DNA of 64,000 bases from Paracoccaceae bacterium (GTDB lineage: Bacteria; Pseudomonadota; Alphaproteobacteria; Rhodobacterales; Rhodobacteraceae). The notes beneath the pieces are model-generated. The model was not told the DNA's origin. It searched no databases and saw only the letters and a program-made list of their open reading frames with translations. The stretch's first letter is position 1; each line of letters starts with the position of its first letter. The translations under genes were made by a program, and so were the position numbers. The stretch is from NCBI GenBank assembly GCA_028875855.1, contig JAGWVA010000010.1:1-64000 (forward strand). The letters are read 5' to 3'. Below, in pieces: positions 11,050 to 20,047 of the stretch.

Positions 11050-11083
11050 GGAAGGGGCCGGGCCCCCACCCGGCCGATCCACC

Positions 11084-11557
11084 ATGGCCAGCGATCTGCC
11101 CTATCGCCCCTGCGCGGGCGTGACCCTCATCAACCGCGACGGCCTGATCTTCGCCGGCCGTCGCATCGACACGGCCGCCCCCGCCTGGCAGATGCCGCAA
11201 GGGGGGATCGACGACGGCGAAGACCCCGCCATGGCCGCGCTGCGCGAACTGTGGGAAGAAACCGGCATCGCCGGGGATCTGGTCGAACAGGTCGCCGAGG
11301 CGCCCGAATGGATCACCTACGACCTCCCGCCCGAGCTTCTGGGCAAGGTCTGGAAAGGCCGCTACCGGGGTCAGAAGCAGCGCTGGTTCCTGTTCCGCTT
11401 CCTCGGGTCCGACGATCAGGTGAACATCGCGACAAGCCATCCGGAATTCTCCGAATGGCGCTGGATCGGCGCCGAGGAAATGCTGGATGCCATCGTGCCG
11501 TTCAAGCGCGCGGTCTATGAGCAGGTCATCGACGCCTTCCGGCCCTGGCTTGCCTGA
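11084..11557 (+). CDS. rppH: RNA pyrophosphohydrolase (Nudix)
   Basis: [25 protein letters not shown]...[28 protein letters not shown] Nudix box. Confidence 0.92.
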   Translation: MASDLPYRPCAGVTLINRDGLIFAGRRIDTAAPAWQMPQGGIDDGEDPAMAALRELWEETGIAGDLVEQVAEAPEWITYDLPPELLGKVWKGRYRGQKQRWFLFRFLGSDDQVNIATSHPEFSEWRWIGAEEMLDAIVPFKRAVYEQVIDAFRPWLA

Positions 11558-11572
11558 GGTCCGGGCGCCGGC

Positions 11573-12526
11573 CTAGACGGCCATCTTCTGCGACCCGCCG
11601 AAGACCCTGCCAACCGAGAACTGCCGGATCTCCGGTCCGTCGCGCAGAACGAACAGCGCGTCCAGTCCGTGTTCGGCGGCGAGCGCCGGCCCGGTATTCT
11701 CGCCCGCGACCAGCAGGACCGTCGCCCAGGCGTCCGCCACCATGCAGGACGGGTTCACGACAGTGGTCGAGGCAACCCGGCTGCGCGCGGGTCCGCCGAT
11801 GCGCGGGTCCATCGTATGGGACAGACGCGTATCGCCCACCCGCACCCAGTGGCGATAATCGCCCGAGGTCGCCACGGCGCGATCCTCAAGCTCCACCACG
11901 CCAAGCACATCGCGGCGGTCGTAATCCGGCCGCTCGACCGCGATGGCCCAAAGCTGTCCGTCCAGCCGCCGCCCCCGGCCGACAAGTTCGCCGTCGATCG
12001 AGGTCAGGGCATTGTCGATGCCCGCGCCGCGCATGACCCGCATCAGCTCGTCCGCGCCGAAGCCCTTGGCGATGCCCGACAGATCGAGCGATTCCGGCGC
12101 ATGGCGGCGTACGCGCAGGTTCGGCGCGTCCAGTTCCACGAATTGATGCGCCGGGGCCCGCCTGCGGTTCAGCTGACCGGCGATGGACTGCGCATCGGGC
12201 GTCGTGCCACGCGCGCCGAAGCCCCAGGCCGAAACCGCATCGCCCACGCCGATGTCGAACAGGCCGCCCGATTGCTCGCCGATGCGCAGCGCCGCCTTCA
12301 GCACCGTCATCAGTTCGGCCGGGACCGACTGCCAGATGCCGACCGCCGCGCGGTTCAGCCGCATCAGGTCGGAGTCGGGCTTCCACGTGGACATCTGGTT
12401 GTCCACGCGATCCACCGCAGCCTGAAGATCGCGGGCAAGCCCTTCGGTCTCCATCCCCGCGGGCGCGACGAAGGTCACAGACCAGCGGGTGCCCATCGTC
12501 GGGCCGTTCAGCACCAGTTGCCGCAT
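11573..12526 (-). CDS. apbE: FAD:protein FMN transferase (ApbE family)
   Basis: MRQLVLNGPTMGTRWSVTFV...DLSGIAKGFGADELMRVMRGAGIDNALTSIDGELVGRG...LSHTMDPRIGGPA...VADAWATVLLVAG. Confidence 0.9.
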   Translation of the reverse strand: MRQLVLNGPTMGTRWSVTFVAPAGMETEGLARDLQAAVDRVDNQMSTWKPDSDLMRLNRAAVGIWQSVPAELMTVLKAALRIGEQSGGLFDIGVGDAVSAWGFGARGTTPDAQSIAGQLNRRRAPAHQFVELDAPNLRVRRHAPESLDLSGIAKGFGADELMRVMRGAGIDNALTSIDGELVGRGRRLDGQLWAIAVERPDYDRRDVLGVVELEDRAVATSGDYRHWVRVGDTRLSHTMDPRIGGPARSRVASTTVVNPSCMVADAWATVLLVAGENTGPALAAEHGLDALFVLRDGPEIRQFSVGRVFGGSQKMAV

Positions 12527-12536
12527 CCCGGCCCCC

Positions 12537-14753
12537 TCAATAGACGTCTTCAAGATAACGCCCCTCGGCCTTCAGCTTCACGACCGACAGACCCACCGGC
12601 GCCAGCGCCTCTTCCACGGCCTGCATCACGCCCTCGGCCATGTCGCGCCCGCCGCAGACCATGATCTGCGCGCCGCGCTCGATCATGGTGCGCAGACGAT
12701 GGGCGTCCTCGACGATCCGGTCCTGCACATAGGCCCGGTCAGAGATGCGCGAGAAGGCGGTGGTCAGGCTGGTCAGGCGCCGCTCGGTCAGCCAGCTTTC
12801 GATCTCTTCGGCGTAAAGGAAATCCGACTTGGGATCGCGGCCCCCGAAGTAAAGGTGCATCGCCCGTCCGCGCGCATTGGCCCGGATGAACCCCGCCAGC
12901 GGCCCGATCCCGGTGCCCGCCCCGATCAGGATGATCGGCGCACGGCCCTTCACCGGGCGGAAGTCCGGGTTCTGCTTGATGAAGCATTCCACCGTCTCGC
13001 CGGGCTCGAGGCTGTGCAGATAGCCCGAGCATTCGCCGCCCGGATGCTTGCGCACGCAGATTTCCAGAAACCCGTCGCGGCTCGACGTCGCCAGCGAATA
13101 GAAGCGCGGCAAGTCGCTACCGGGCGGCAGGATACCCACAAGGTCGCCCGCCTCGAACCGCGGCAGGGCGGCGCGGCCGGTGACACGTTCCCAGAAGGTC
13201 GGCGGCACGTCGGGCGCAAGGAAGCGGAACACCGTCGTCGGCGCCTGCACCTCGTGGCCGTAGTCGATCCGTTCGACCAGTTCCAGCCGGCGGGTGCGGG
13301 GGCGAACCGGCTGGTGCGTCAGTTCCAGCGCGTGGCCGAGCGCCTCGCCCACCGCGCGGCCCCAGCGGGCGAAATCCTGCACCGACTGCCGGTCGATCGC
13401 GTGATAGGGCAGCATGGCATACCACTTCCGCGCATCCACGGCCGCCGCCACGTCATGGCCGAACTGGCTGAATTTCGGGAACTGGCGATCGCCAAAGCCC
13501 AGCAGCGCCACGGGGAATTTCGGCGTGCCGTGGAATTTCTCCAGCCGCGCCATGAAATTCCGCGCCGATTCCGGCGCCGCGCCGTCGCCATGCGTCGAGG
13601 TCAGGATGAACATCCGCTGCGCATGGGCATAGTGCCGCGCAAGCTGGTTCATCGAGGCGGTGTGGCACTTGTAGCCCGAGGCCGTCAGCGCATCATGCAG
13701 CGTGCGGGCAAAACCCCAGGTCGCGCCGCCGTCCGACCCGACAAGGATGATCGTATCCGCGGTATGGGCGATGTGGTTGTGCTTCATCTTCGGCAGCGAC
13801 TGCCGGCGGCGCCACCACAGGATCGTGCCGGTCCAGCTCAGCACCAGCGAACACAGCGACGCCAGCCCCAGGATAAGCCCCAGCGACCAGAAGCCTTCGC
13901 CGGTATGCAGCATGTAGATCCATTCGTAGATCTTCTTCCAGACACCGTTGGCCTGATAGGACAGCATCTTGCCGGTTGCCTGATCGATGTAGCCCATCCC
14001 GCCCGCCGTGGTGACGGTGAAGACATCGCTCGGGTCCGTCGGGAAGGTCAGGTTGCGCAGGTCCGAGACAGGGATCGCCTGAAGCGCCTGCAGCGTGCCG
14101 ATCGGCGCGGGCTTGCCCCCGTTAACCGAGGCCGGGAACTGCGGCATCGCCCCCATCGCGTTCGGCAACAGGTTGAAGTTCGCCATCGACATCCACAGTC
14201 CCGTCACGCCCGACAGCATCAGCCCCATGATGGCAAAACGGCCGAGTTCGATATGCAGCCGGTGCGACAGCGATCCGCGCGCCGGGCCGAAGACCTTGCG
14301 CCAGCCGCCCATGCGCCGCGCCAGCAGCACCGCGCCCGAGACGCACAGCAGCACCATCGCCAGCGCGGACAGGCCCACCGCGATCCGGCCTTCGGTCCGC
14401 AGGAAAAGCGACCGGTGAAGGCTGGTCATCCAGCGCACGAAGGCCGAGGTCGTGTAGGGCCCGACGACCGCCCCGGTGCGCGGGTCGATCACGTCCTGCC
14501 CCTGCGCCGTGTCGGTGGAATAGGCCGCGATGATCTTGCCCGAAGGCTGACGGCTGAGGTTCGCCAGCCCCGGCAGATGACGCTGCACCGACGCGGCAAG
14601 TTCGGCCACGTTCATCTGCGCCGCGGGAGCGGGAGGCGCGGACAGGGTGTCAAGCGCGGGCACCAGCGACAGGACGACACCGGACGCGGCAACGACGACG
14701 ATCAGAAGGGCGGCGAAAAGCCCCGGGATCTTGTGTAGCTGGCGAAACATCAT
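12537..14753 (-). CDS. PepSY-domain membrane protein fused to flavodoxin and FAD/NAD(P)-binding reductase domains
   Basis: N-terminal TM + PepSY_TM-like region (HKIPGLFAALLIVVVAASGVVLSL...WMTSLHRSLFL), flavodoxin (IILVGSDGGATWGFARTLHDAL...STHGDGAAPESARNFM), FNR module (FYSLATSSRDGFLEICVRKHPGGECSGYL...ILIGAGTGIGPLAGFIRA...VCGGRDMAEGV). Confidence 0.88.
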   Translation of the reverse strand: MMFRQLHKIPGLFAALLIVVVAASGVVLSLVPALDTLSAPPAPAAQMNVAELAASVQRHLPGLANLSRQPSGKIIAAYSTDTAQGQDVIDPRTGAVVGPYTTSAFVRWMTSLHRSLFLRTEGRIAVGLSALAMVLLCVSGAVLLARRMGGWRKVFGPARGSLSHRLHIELGRFAIMGLMLSGVTGLWMSMANFNLLPNAMGAMPQFPASVNGGKPAPIGTLQALQAIPVSDLRNLTFPTDPSDVFTVTTAGGMGYIDQATGKMLSYQANGVWKKIYEWIYMLHTGEGFWSLGLILGLASLCSLVLSWTGTILWWRRRQSLPKMKHNHIAHTADTIILVGSDGGATWGFARTLHDALTASGYKCHTASMNQLARHYAHAQRMFILTSTHGDGAAPESARNFMARLEKFHGTPKFPVALLGFGDRQFPKFSQFGHDVAAAVDARKWYAMLPYHAIDRQSVQDFARWGRAVGEALGHALELTHQPVRPRTRRLELVERIDYGHEVQAPTTVFRFLAPDVPPTFWERVTGRAALPRFEAGDLVGILPPGSDLPRFYSLATSSRDGFLEICVRKHPGGECSGYLHSLEPGETVECFIKQNPDFRPVKGRAPIILIGAGTGIGPLAGFIRANARGRAMHLYFGGRDPKSDFLYAEEIESWLTERRLTSLTTAFSRISDRAYVQDRIVEDAHRLRTMIERGAQIMVCGGRDMAEGVMQAVEEALAPVGLSVVKLKAEGRYLEDVY

Positions 14754-14762
14754 CGGCCTCCG

Positions 14763-15227
14763 TTACAGGCGATATTCGAAGCCGGCGACGTAGTTCCGGC
14801 CGTGGATCACCTTGCCGGACTCGTTCGTCGTCAGGGGCACGCTCATCGCGTCGGACCACATGCCCTGCGAGGCGACATCGACGTAGATCTTGTAACCCGC
14901 ATTGATGAGCGCATCCGCGACATGGGTATGCACCGTCAACGTCCGCCCGGCCCCGACCGACCCGCCGGTGATGCCGTTGAGCCCCTTGTAGTCGCCCCGG
15001 CTGCGGCGGAACCAGTCGGTCATCTCGTGGTAGTAGTAGGGATAGCCGCCCGCCATCCACAGCGTCTTCACGTAGTGGCCATGCGGGTCCACGAGGTAAA
15101 GCGCGATATAGGCGCTGTAGCCGCCGAAATAGCGCAGCTTGGTGATCAGCGTCAGCGGCTTGGCCTGCACCTGCCGCGCGGCGGCAAGGGACCCGATGAG
15201 GACAAGGGCGGTGGCAAGCTTCTTCAT
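14763..15227 (-). CDS. DUF2271-family periplasmic protein, candidate flavinylation substrate
   Basis: MKKLATALVLIGSLAAARQVQAKPLTLITKLRYFGGYSAYIALYLVDPHGHYVKTLWMAGG...; signal peptide; contains NGITGGS; same strand and adjacent to the PepSY reductase. Confidence 0.75.
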   Translation of the reverse strand: MKKLATALVLIGSLAAARQVQAKPLTLITKLRYFGGYSAYIALYLVDPHGHYVKTLWMAGGYPYYYHEMTDWFRRSRGDYKGLNGITGGSVGAGRTLTVHTHVADALINAGYKIYVDVASQGMWSDAMSVPLTTNESGKVIHGRNYVAGFEYRL

Positions 15228-15373
15228 GGACGGACTCCGGTCATGTTCTTCGTTGCCGCCAATATGCGACTCGCTGCTGACGCCCCGCTTACGGGCGGGC
15301 GCGGATTTCTGCACCGCAGCTTCCCAAGCGCGTGATCGGCGGAAACAGAGGTGCAAAAGAGGACTCCAGATGA

Positions 15374-15388
15374 GAACAAAACGGGAAT
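15374..15388. promoter_or_regulatory. Candidate LexA (SOS) box upstream of dnaE2
   Basis: GAAC-AAAACGG-GAAT matches alphaproteobacterial GAACN7GAAC (reverse complement of GTTCN7GTTC) at 7 of 8 fixed positions, ~56 nt upstream of the ATG. Confidence 0.55.
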
Positions 15389-15443
15389 ATGATGGGGGGA
15401 TTCCGCCGGACTCACCCTGAAGCGTCACCCTCACGCCCCTGCC

Positions 15444-18260
15444 ATGGCCTTTGTCGAACTGTCAGCCACGTCGAATTTCACCTTCCTCACCGGGGCCTCG
15501 CACCCCGAGGAATACATGCGCCGCGCCGCCGAGATGGGGCTGCCGGCGCTGGCGATTGCCGATGAGAACAGCGTCGCGGGGATCGTGCGCGCCCATGCCG
15601 AAGCGCGCGAGATCGTGCGGGAGGCGGGCGACGACCCCGCGGCTTTCGCCAGCCGGCCGCGGCTGATCCCGGCCACGCGGCTGCGGCTGACCTGCGGCTT
15701 CACCCTGACCGTCCTGCCGCGCGACCGCGCCGCCTGGGGTGGGCTCTGCCGTCTGCTGACCAAGGGGCGGATCCACAGCGCCAAGGGGGACTGCGTCCTG
15801 AGCTTCGACGATCTCCGCGATGCGCTGGACGGGATGGAGATCCTGCTGCATCCCGCCCCCGGCGCGGATTGGACCGCCCGCGCGCAGGCTCTTGCCCGCC
15901 GCTATCCCGGCCAGTGTGCGCTGGTCATGGCGCCGCGCTACGACGGACAGGATCAGGCGCGCTTTGCCCGCCTTGCCGCACTGGCCCGTCGGCTTGGCCT
16001 GACGCCGGTCGCCTCGGCCCTGCCGATGATGCACCACGGGCGACGGCGGCGGCTGGCCGATGTGCTGACCGCGATCCGCACCGGGGTGACGGTGGAAACG
16101 CTGGGCCGCGGCGCCCTGCCCAATGCCGAACGCCGCCTGCGGTCCGGGGACGAGATGCTGCGGCTGTTCGCCGACCACGAAGACGCGGTGCACGAGACCG
16201 GCCGCATCGCCGCCCGGCTGGCCTTTTCGCTGGACGATCTGCGCTACGACTACCCTTCCGAGGCGGCGAACGGCGAGGCGCCCCCCGCCCGTCTGGCCCG
16301 CCTCGCGCAGGCGGGGCTGCATACCCGCTATCCCGAGGGCATTCCCGCCAAGGTGCAGGGGATGCTGGACCACGAACTCGCCCTGATCGGGAAGCTGAAA
16401 TACGAACCCTACTTCCTGACCGTCCATGACATCGTCCTGTTCGCCCGTTCCCGCGGCATCCTGTGTCAGGGGCGCGGCTCGGCGGCCAATTCCGTCACCT
16501 GCTACGCGCTTGGCATCACCGAAGTGTCGCCCGAGCTGGGCTCCATGGTGTTCGAACGCTTCGTCTCCGAGGCGCGGGACGAGCCGCCCGATATCGACGT
16601 CGATTTCGAACACGAACGGCGCGAAGAGGTGATCCAGCACATCTACGAGAAATACGGCCGCCACCGCGCGGGCCTTTGCGCCACGGTCATCCACTATCGC
16701 GGCAAGCGCGCCGTGCGCGAGGTGGGCCGCGCCATGGGCCTGTCGGAAGATACCGTCTCCGCCATGGCCAGCCAGATCTGGGGCTGGGGCAGCGCCAAGG
16801 CGCTGGACGAGGCGCGGCTGGCCGAGATCGGCCTTGACCCCGCCGACCGGCGGTTGCGGCTGACGCTTGACCTGATCGCCGAGATTCAGGGCTTCCCCCG
16901 CCACCTGTCGCAGCATGTCGGCGGCTTCGTCATCACCGAGGGGCGGCTGGACGAACTGGTCCCGATCGAAAGCGCGACGATGGAGGGGCGCACCGTCATC
17001 TGCTGGGACAAGGACGACATCGACACGCTGGGCATCCTCAAGGTCGATGTGCTGGCGCTTGGGATGCTGTCCTGCCTGCGCCGCGCCTTCGGACTGCTGG
17101 ACCAGCACCACCGGCAGGCATTAAGCCTTGCCACCCTGCCGACCGAGGACCCCGCGATCTACGAGATGCTGGGCCGGGCCGACAGCCTTGGCGTGTTTCA
17201 GGTCGAAAGCCGGGCGCAGATGAACTTCCTGCCCCGGATGCGGCCGCGCTGTTTCTACGACCTTGTCATCCAGGTCGCGATCATCCGCCCCGGCCCGATC
17301 CAGGGCGACATGGTCCACCCCTATATCCGCCGCCGCAACGGCGAAGAGCAGGTCAGCTTCCCGTCGGACGCGCTTGGCGCGGTGCTGGGCAAGACGCTGG
17401 GGGTGCCGCTGTTTCAGGAACAGGCGATGCAGATCGCCATCATCGGCGCGGGCTTCACCCCGGAAGAGGCCGACCGCCTGCGCCGGGCACTCGCCACCTT
17501 CCGCAAGCATGGCAATGTCACCGCGATGCGCGAGCGGTTCATGGAAGGCATGGCCGCCAACGGCTATGACGCGGAATTTGCCGCCCGCTGCTTTTCGCAG
17601 ATCGAGGGCTTCGGCAGCTACGGCTTCCCGGAAAGCCACGCGGCCAGCTTTGCGCATCTGGTCTATGCCTCGGCCTGGTTCAAATGCCACCACCCCGGCA
17701 TCTTTGCCTGTGCGCTGCTGAACGCCCAGCCGATGGGCTTTTACGCCCCGTCGCAGATCGTGCGGGACGCGCGCGAACACGGCGTGGTGGTGCGCCCGCC
17801 CTGCATCAACGCCAGCACATGGGACAGCGTGATGGAACCCGACGGCCGCGGCGGGCTGGCGTTGCGGCTGGGCTTCCGGCTGATCCGCGGCTTTTCGCAG
17901 GACGATGCGGGCTGGATCGTCGCCGCCCGCGGCAACGGCTACCGGTCGGTCGAGGATGTCTGGCGTCGCGCGGGCCTGTCGCCCGCCGCCCTTGCCCGGC
18001 TGGCCGAGGCCGACGCCTTCGCCGCCCTTGGCCTTTCCCGCCGCGACGCGCTCTGGCAGGCCCGCGCGATCACCGGGGCCAGCCCCCTGCCGCTCTTCGC
18101 GCAGGATCTGGACGGCGAGGCGATGGCCGAGCCCGAGACCGTGCTGCCGCGGATGAGCCTTGGCGAAGAGGTGGTGGAGGATTACGCCGCCCTGCACCTG
18201 ACGCTGCGCGCCCATCCGCTGGCCCTTCTGCGCCCCCTGCTGACGCCACAAGCGGCGTGA
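15444..18260 (+). CDS. dnaE2: Error-prone DNA polymerase III alpha-like, C-terminally shortened
   Basis: FVELSATSNFTFLTGASHPEEYMRRAAEMGLPALAIADENSVAGIVRAH...ILCQGRGSAANSVTCYALGITEVSPELGSMVFERFVSEARDEPPDIDVDFEHERREEVIQHIYEKYGR; stops at LALLRPLLTPQAA. Confidence 0.92.
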   Translation: MAFVELSATSNFTFLTGASHPEEYMRRAAEMGLPALAIADENSVAGIVRAHAEAREIVREAGDDPAAFASRPRLIPATRLRLTCGFTLTVLPRDRAAWGGLCRLLTKGRIHSAKGDCVLSFDDLRDALDGMEILLHPAPGADWTARAQALARRYPGQCALVMAPRYDGQDQARFARLAALARRLGLTPVASALPMMHHGRRRRLADVLTAIRTGVTVETLGRGALPNAERRLRSGDEMLRLFADHEDAVHETGRIAARLAFSLDDLRYDYPSEAANGEAPPARLARLAQAGLHTRYPEGIPAKVQGMLDHELALIGKLKYEPYFLTVHDIVLFARSRGILCQGRGSAANSVTCYALGITEVSPELGSMVFERFVSEARDEPPDIDVDFEHERREEVIQHIYEKYGRHRAGLCATVIHYRGKRAVREVGRAMGLSEDTVSAMASQIWGWGSAKALDEARLAEIGLDPADRRLRLTLDLIAEIQGFPRHLSQHVGGFVITEGRLDELVPIESATMEGRTVICWDKDDIDTLGILKVDVLALGMLSCLRRAFGLLDQHHRQALSLATLPTEDPAIYEMLGRADSLGVFQVESRAQMNFLPRMRPRCFYDLVIQVAIIRPGPIQGDMVHPYIRRRNGEEQVSFPSDALGAVLGKTLGVPLFQEQAMQIAIIGAGFTPEEADRLRRALATFRKHGNVTAMRERFMEGMAANGYDAEFAARCFSQIEGFGSYGFPESHAASFAHLVYASAWFKCHHPGIFACALLNAQPMGFYAPSQIVRDAREHGVVVRPPCINASTWDSVMEPDGRGGLALRLGFRLIRGFSQDDAGWIVAARGNGYRSVEDVWRRAGLSPAALARLAEADAFAALGLSRRDALWQARAITGASPLPLFAQDLDGEAMAEPETVLPRMSLGEEVVEDYAALHLTLRAHPLALLRPLLTPQAA

Positions 18261-18316
18261 GGGAGGAGCCAATATCGCCGAGGGCGGGCGTCGCAGGACC
18301 GTCACGGCATGAAAAA

Positions 18317-18343
18317 GGGCGCGGCCCCATCGGCGCCGCGCCC
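18317..18343 (-). terminator. Intrinsic terminator of serA
   Basis: GGGCGCGG ... CCGCGCCC inverted repeat with TTTTT following on the minus strand. Confidence 0.75.
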
Positions 18344-18380
18344 GCACTCTTTACCGCAAGGGGATCAGACCCGGCCGTCC

Positions 18381-19976
18381 TCAGGCCACGTCGAATTCCA
18401 GCGGGCGCACCTGCTGGAACATGCCCGAACCTTCCAGAACAGCGATCACCGCCGGGTTGATCGGCTGGTCGAGGTAGAGGATCGCGATCGCCTCCTTGCC
18501 CACGCCCGACCGGCCGAGGGTGAAGTTCGCGATGTTCACACCGTTCTTGCCCATCGTCATGCCCAGAAGGCCGATGATGCCCGGCACGTCCTCGTTCGTG
18601 GTGTAAAGCATGTAGCGGCCGACTTCGGCGTCGATGTTGATGCCCTTGATCTGGATGAACCGCGGCTTGCCGTCCGAGAAGCAGGTGCCCGCGACCGACC
18701 GCTCGCGCTTGTCGGTCACCACCGTCACCTTGATATAGGCATCGAAGGCGCCCGACTTGTCCTGACGCGTGGTCGAGACCTGGATGCCGCGCTCCTTCGC
18801 CACCACGGGGGCGGAAACAAGGTTCACATCCGGGTTCGTCGCCTTCATCACGCCGGCAATCACCGCCTGGTTCAGCGCGGGCAGGTTCATCTCGGCCACG
18901 GCGCCGTCGTAAAGGATGTTCAGCGCCTTGATCGGCTCATCCGTCATCTGGCCGACGAAAGCCCCGATGTGTTCGGCAAGCTTGATCCACGGGCCCATCA
19001 CCGCGGCCTCTTCCGCCGTCACGTTGGGCATGTTCAGCGCGTTCTGGACCGCCCCGGTCAGAAGGTAATCGGCCATCTGTTCGGCCACCTGAAGGGCGAC
19101 GTTTTCCTGCGCTTCCGTGGTCGAGGCGCCAAGATGCGGCGTGCAGACGACGTTGGGCAGGTTGAACAGCGGGTTTTCGACCGCCGGTTCGGTTTCGAAC
19201 ACGTCAAGCGCCGCACCGGCGACATGGCCCGAGGTCAGCGCCTCGGCCAGCGCCGCCTCGTCGATCAGGCCGCCGCGGGCGCAGTTGATGATCCGGACGC
19301 CCTTCCTGGTCTTGGCGAGGTTTTCCCTCGACAGGATGTTGCGCGTCTTGTCGGTCAGCGGAACATGCAGCGTGATGAAATCCGCGCGCGCCAGAAGCTC
19401 GTCCAGCTCAACCTTCTGCACGCCGATCTGCTTGGCGCGCTCTTCCGACAGGAAGGGGTCGTAGGCGACAACCTTCATGTGCAGGCCAAGCGCGCGGTCG
19501 CAGACGATGCTGCCGATGTTGCCCGCGCCGATCACGCCCAGCGTCTTGTTGAACAGCTCCACCCCCATGAAGCGGGACTTTTCCCACTTGCCGGCATGGG
19601 TCGAGGCATTGGCCTCGGGCAGTTGGCGGGCAACGGCGAACATCATGGCGATGGCATGCTCGGCCGTGGTGATCGAATTGCCGAAGGGCGTGTTCATCAC
19701 GATCACGCCCTTTTTCGACGCGGCCGGGATATCGACGTTATCGACCCCGATCCCCGCGCGGCCGATCACCTTGAGGTTGGTCGCCTGCGCAAGGATCTTT
19801 TCAGTCACCTTGGTGGCCGACCGGATCGCGAGGCCGTCGTATTTGCCGATCACCTCGGCAAGCTTTTCCTTGTCTTTGCCGAGCGCGGGTTCGAAATCGA
19901 CCTCGATCCCGCGGTCGCGGAAGATCTGCACGGCGGTTTCCGACAGCTTGTCGGACACGAGAACCTTGGGGGCCAT
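18381..19976 (-). CDS. serA: D-3-phosphoglycerate dehydrogenase
   Basis: MAPKVLVSDKLSETAVQIFRDRGIEVDF...LGVIGAGNIGSIVCDRALGLHMKVVAYDPFLS...C-terminal ACT region VPGIIGLLGMTMGKNGVNIANFTLGR. Confidence 0.97.
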   Translation of the reverse strand: MAPKVLVSDKLSETAVQIFRDRGIEVDFEPALGKDKEKLAEVIGKYDGLAIRSATKVTEKILAQATNLKVIGRAGIGVDNVDIPAASKKGVIVMNTPFGNSITTAEHAIAMMFAVARQLPEANASTHAGKWEKSRFMGVELFNKTLGVIGAGNIGSIVCDRALGLHMKVVAYDPFLSEERAKQIGVQKVELDELLARADFITLHVPLTDKTRNILSRENLAKTRKGVRIINCARGGLIDEAALAEALTSGHVAGAALDVFETEPAVENPLFNLPNVVCTPHLGASTTEAQENVALQVAEQMADYLLTGAVQNALNMPNVTAEEAAVMGPWIKLAEHIGAFVGQMTDEPIKALNILYDGAVAEMNLPALNQAVIAGVMKATNPDVNLVSAPVVAKERGIQVSTTRQDKSGAFDAYIKVTVVTDKRERSVAGTCFSDGKPRFIQIKGINIDAEVGRYMLYTTNEDVPGIIGLLGMTMGKNGVNIANFTLGRSGVGKEAIAILYLDQPINPAVIAVLEGSGMFQQVRPLEFDVA

Positions 19977-20047
19977 CTGGCTCCTCCTGAATATGAATGT
20001 CTGTTCGGTAAAAGGGCGGATGGACACCGCCCCCGGATCTGATCGAG

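Noticed and set aside
9058-11085. 675-aa minus-strand ORF
   Set aside because: Antisense to envC-like and ctpA genes
12489-14738. 749-aa plus-strand ORF
   Set aside because: Antisense to the PepSY-flavoreductase gene
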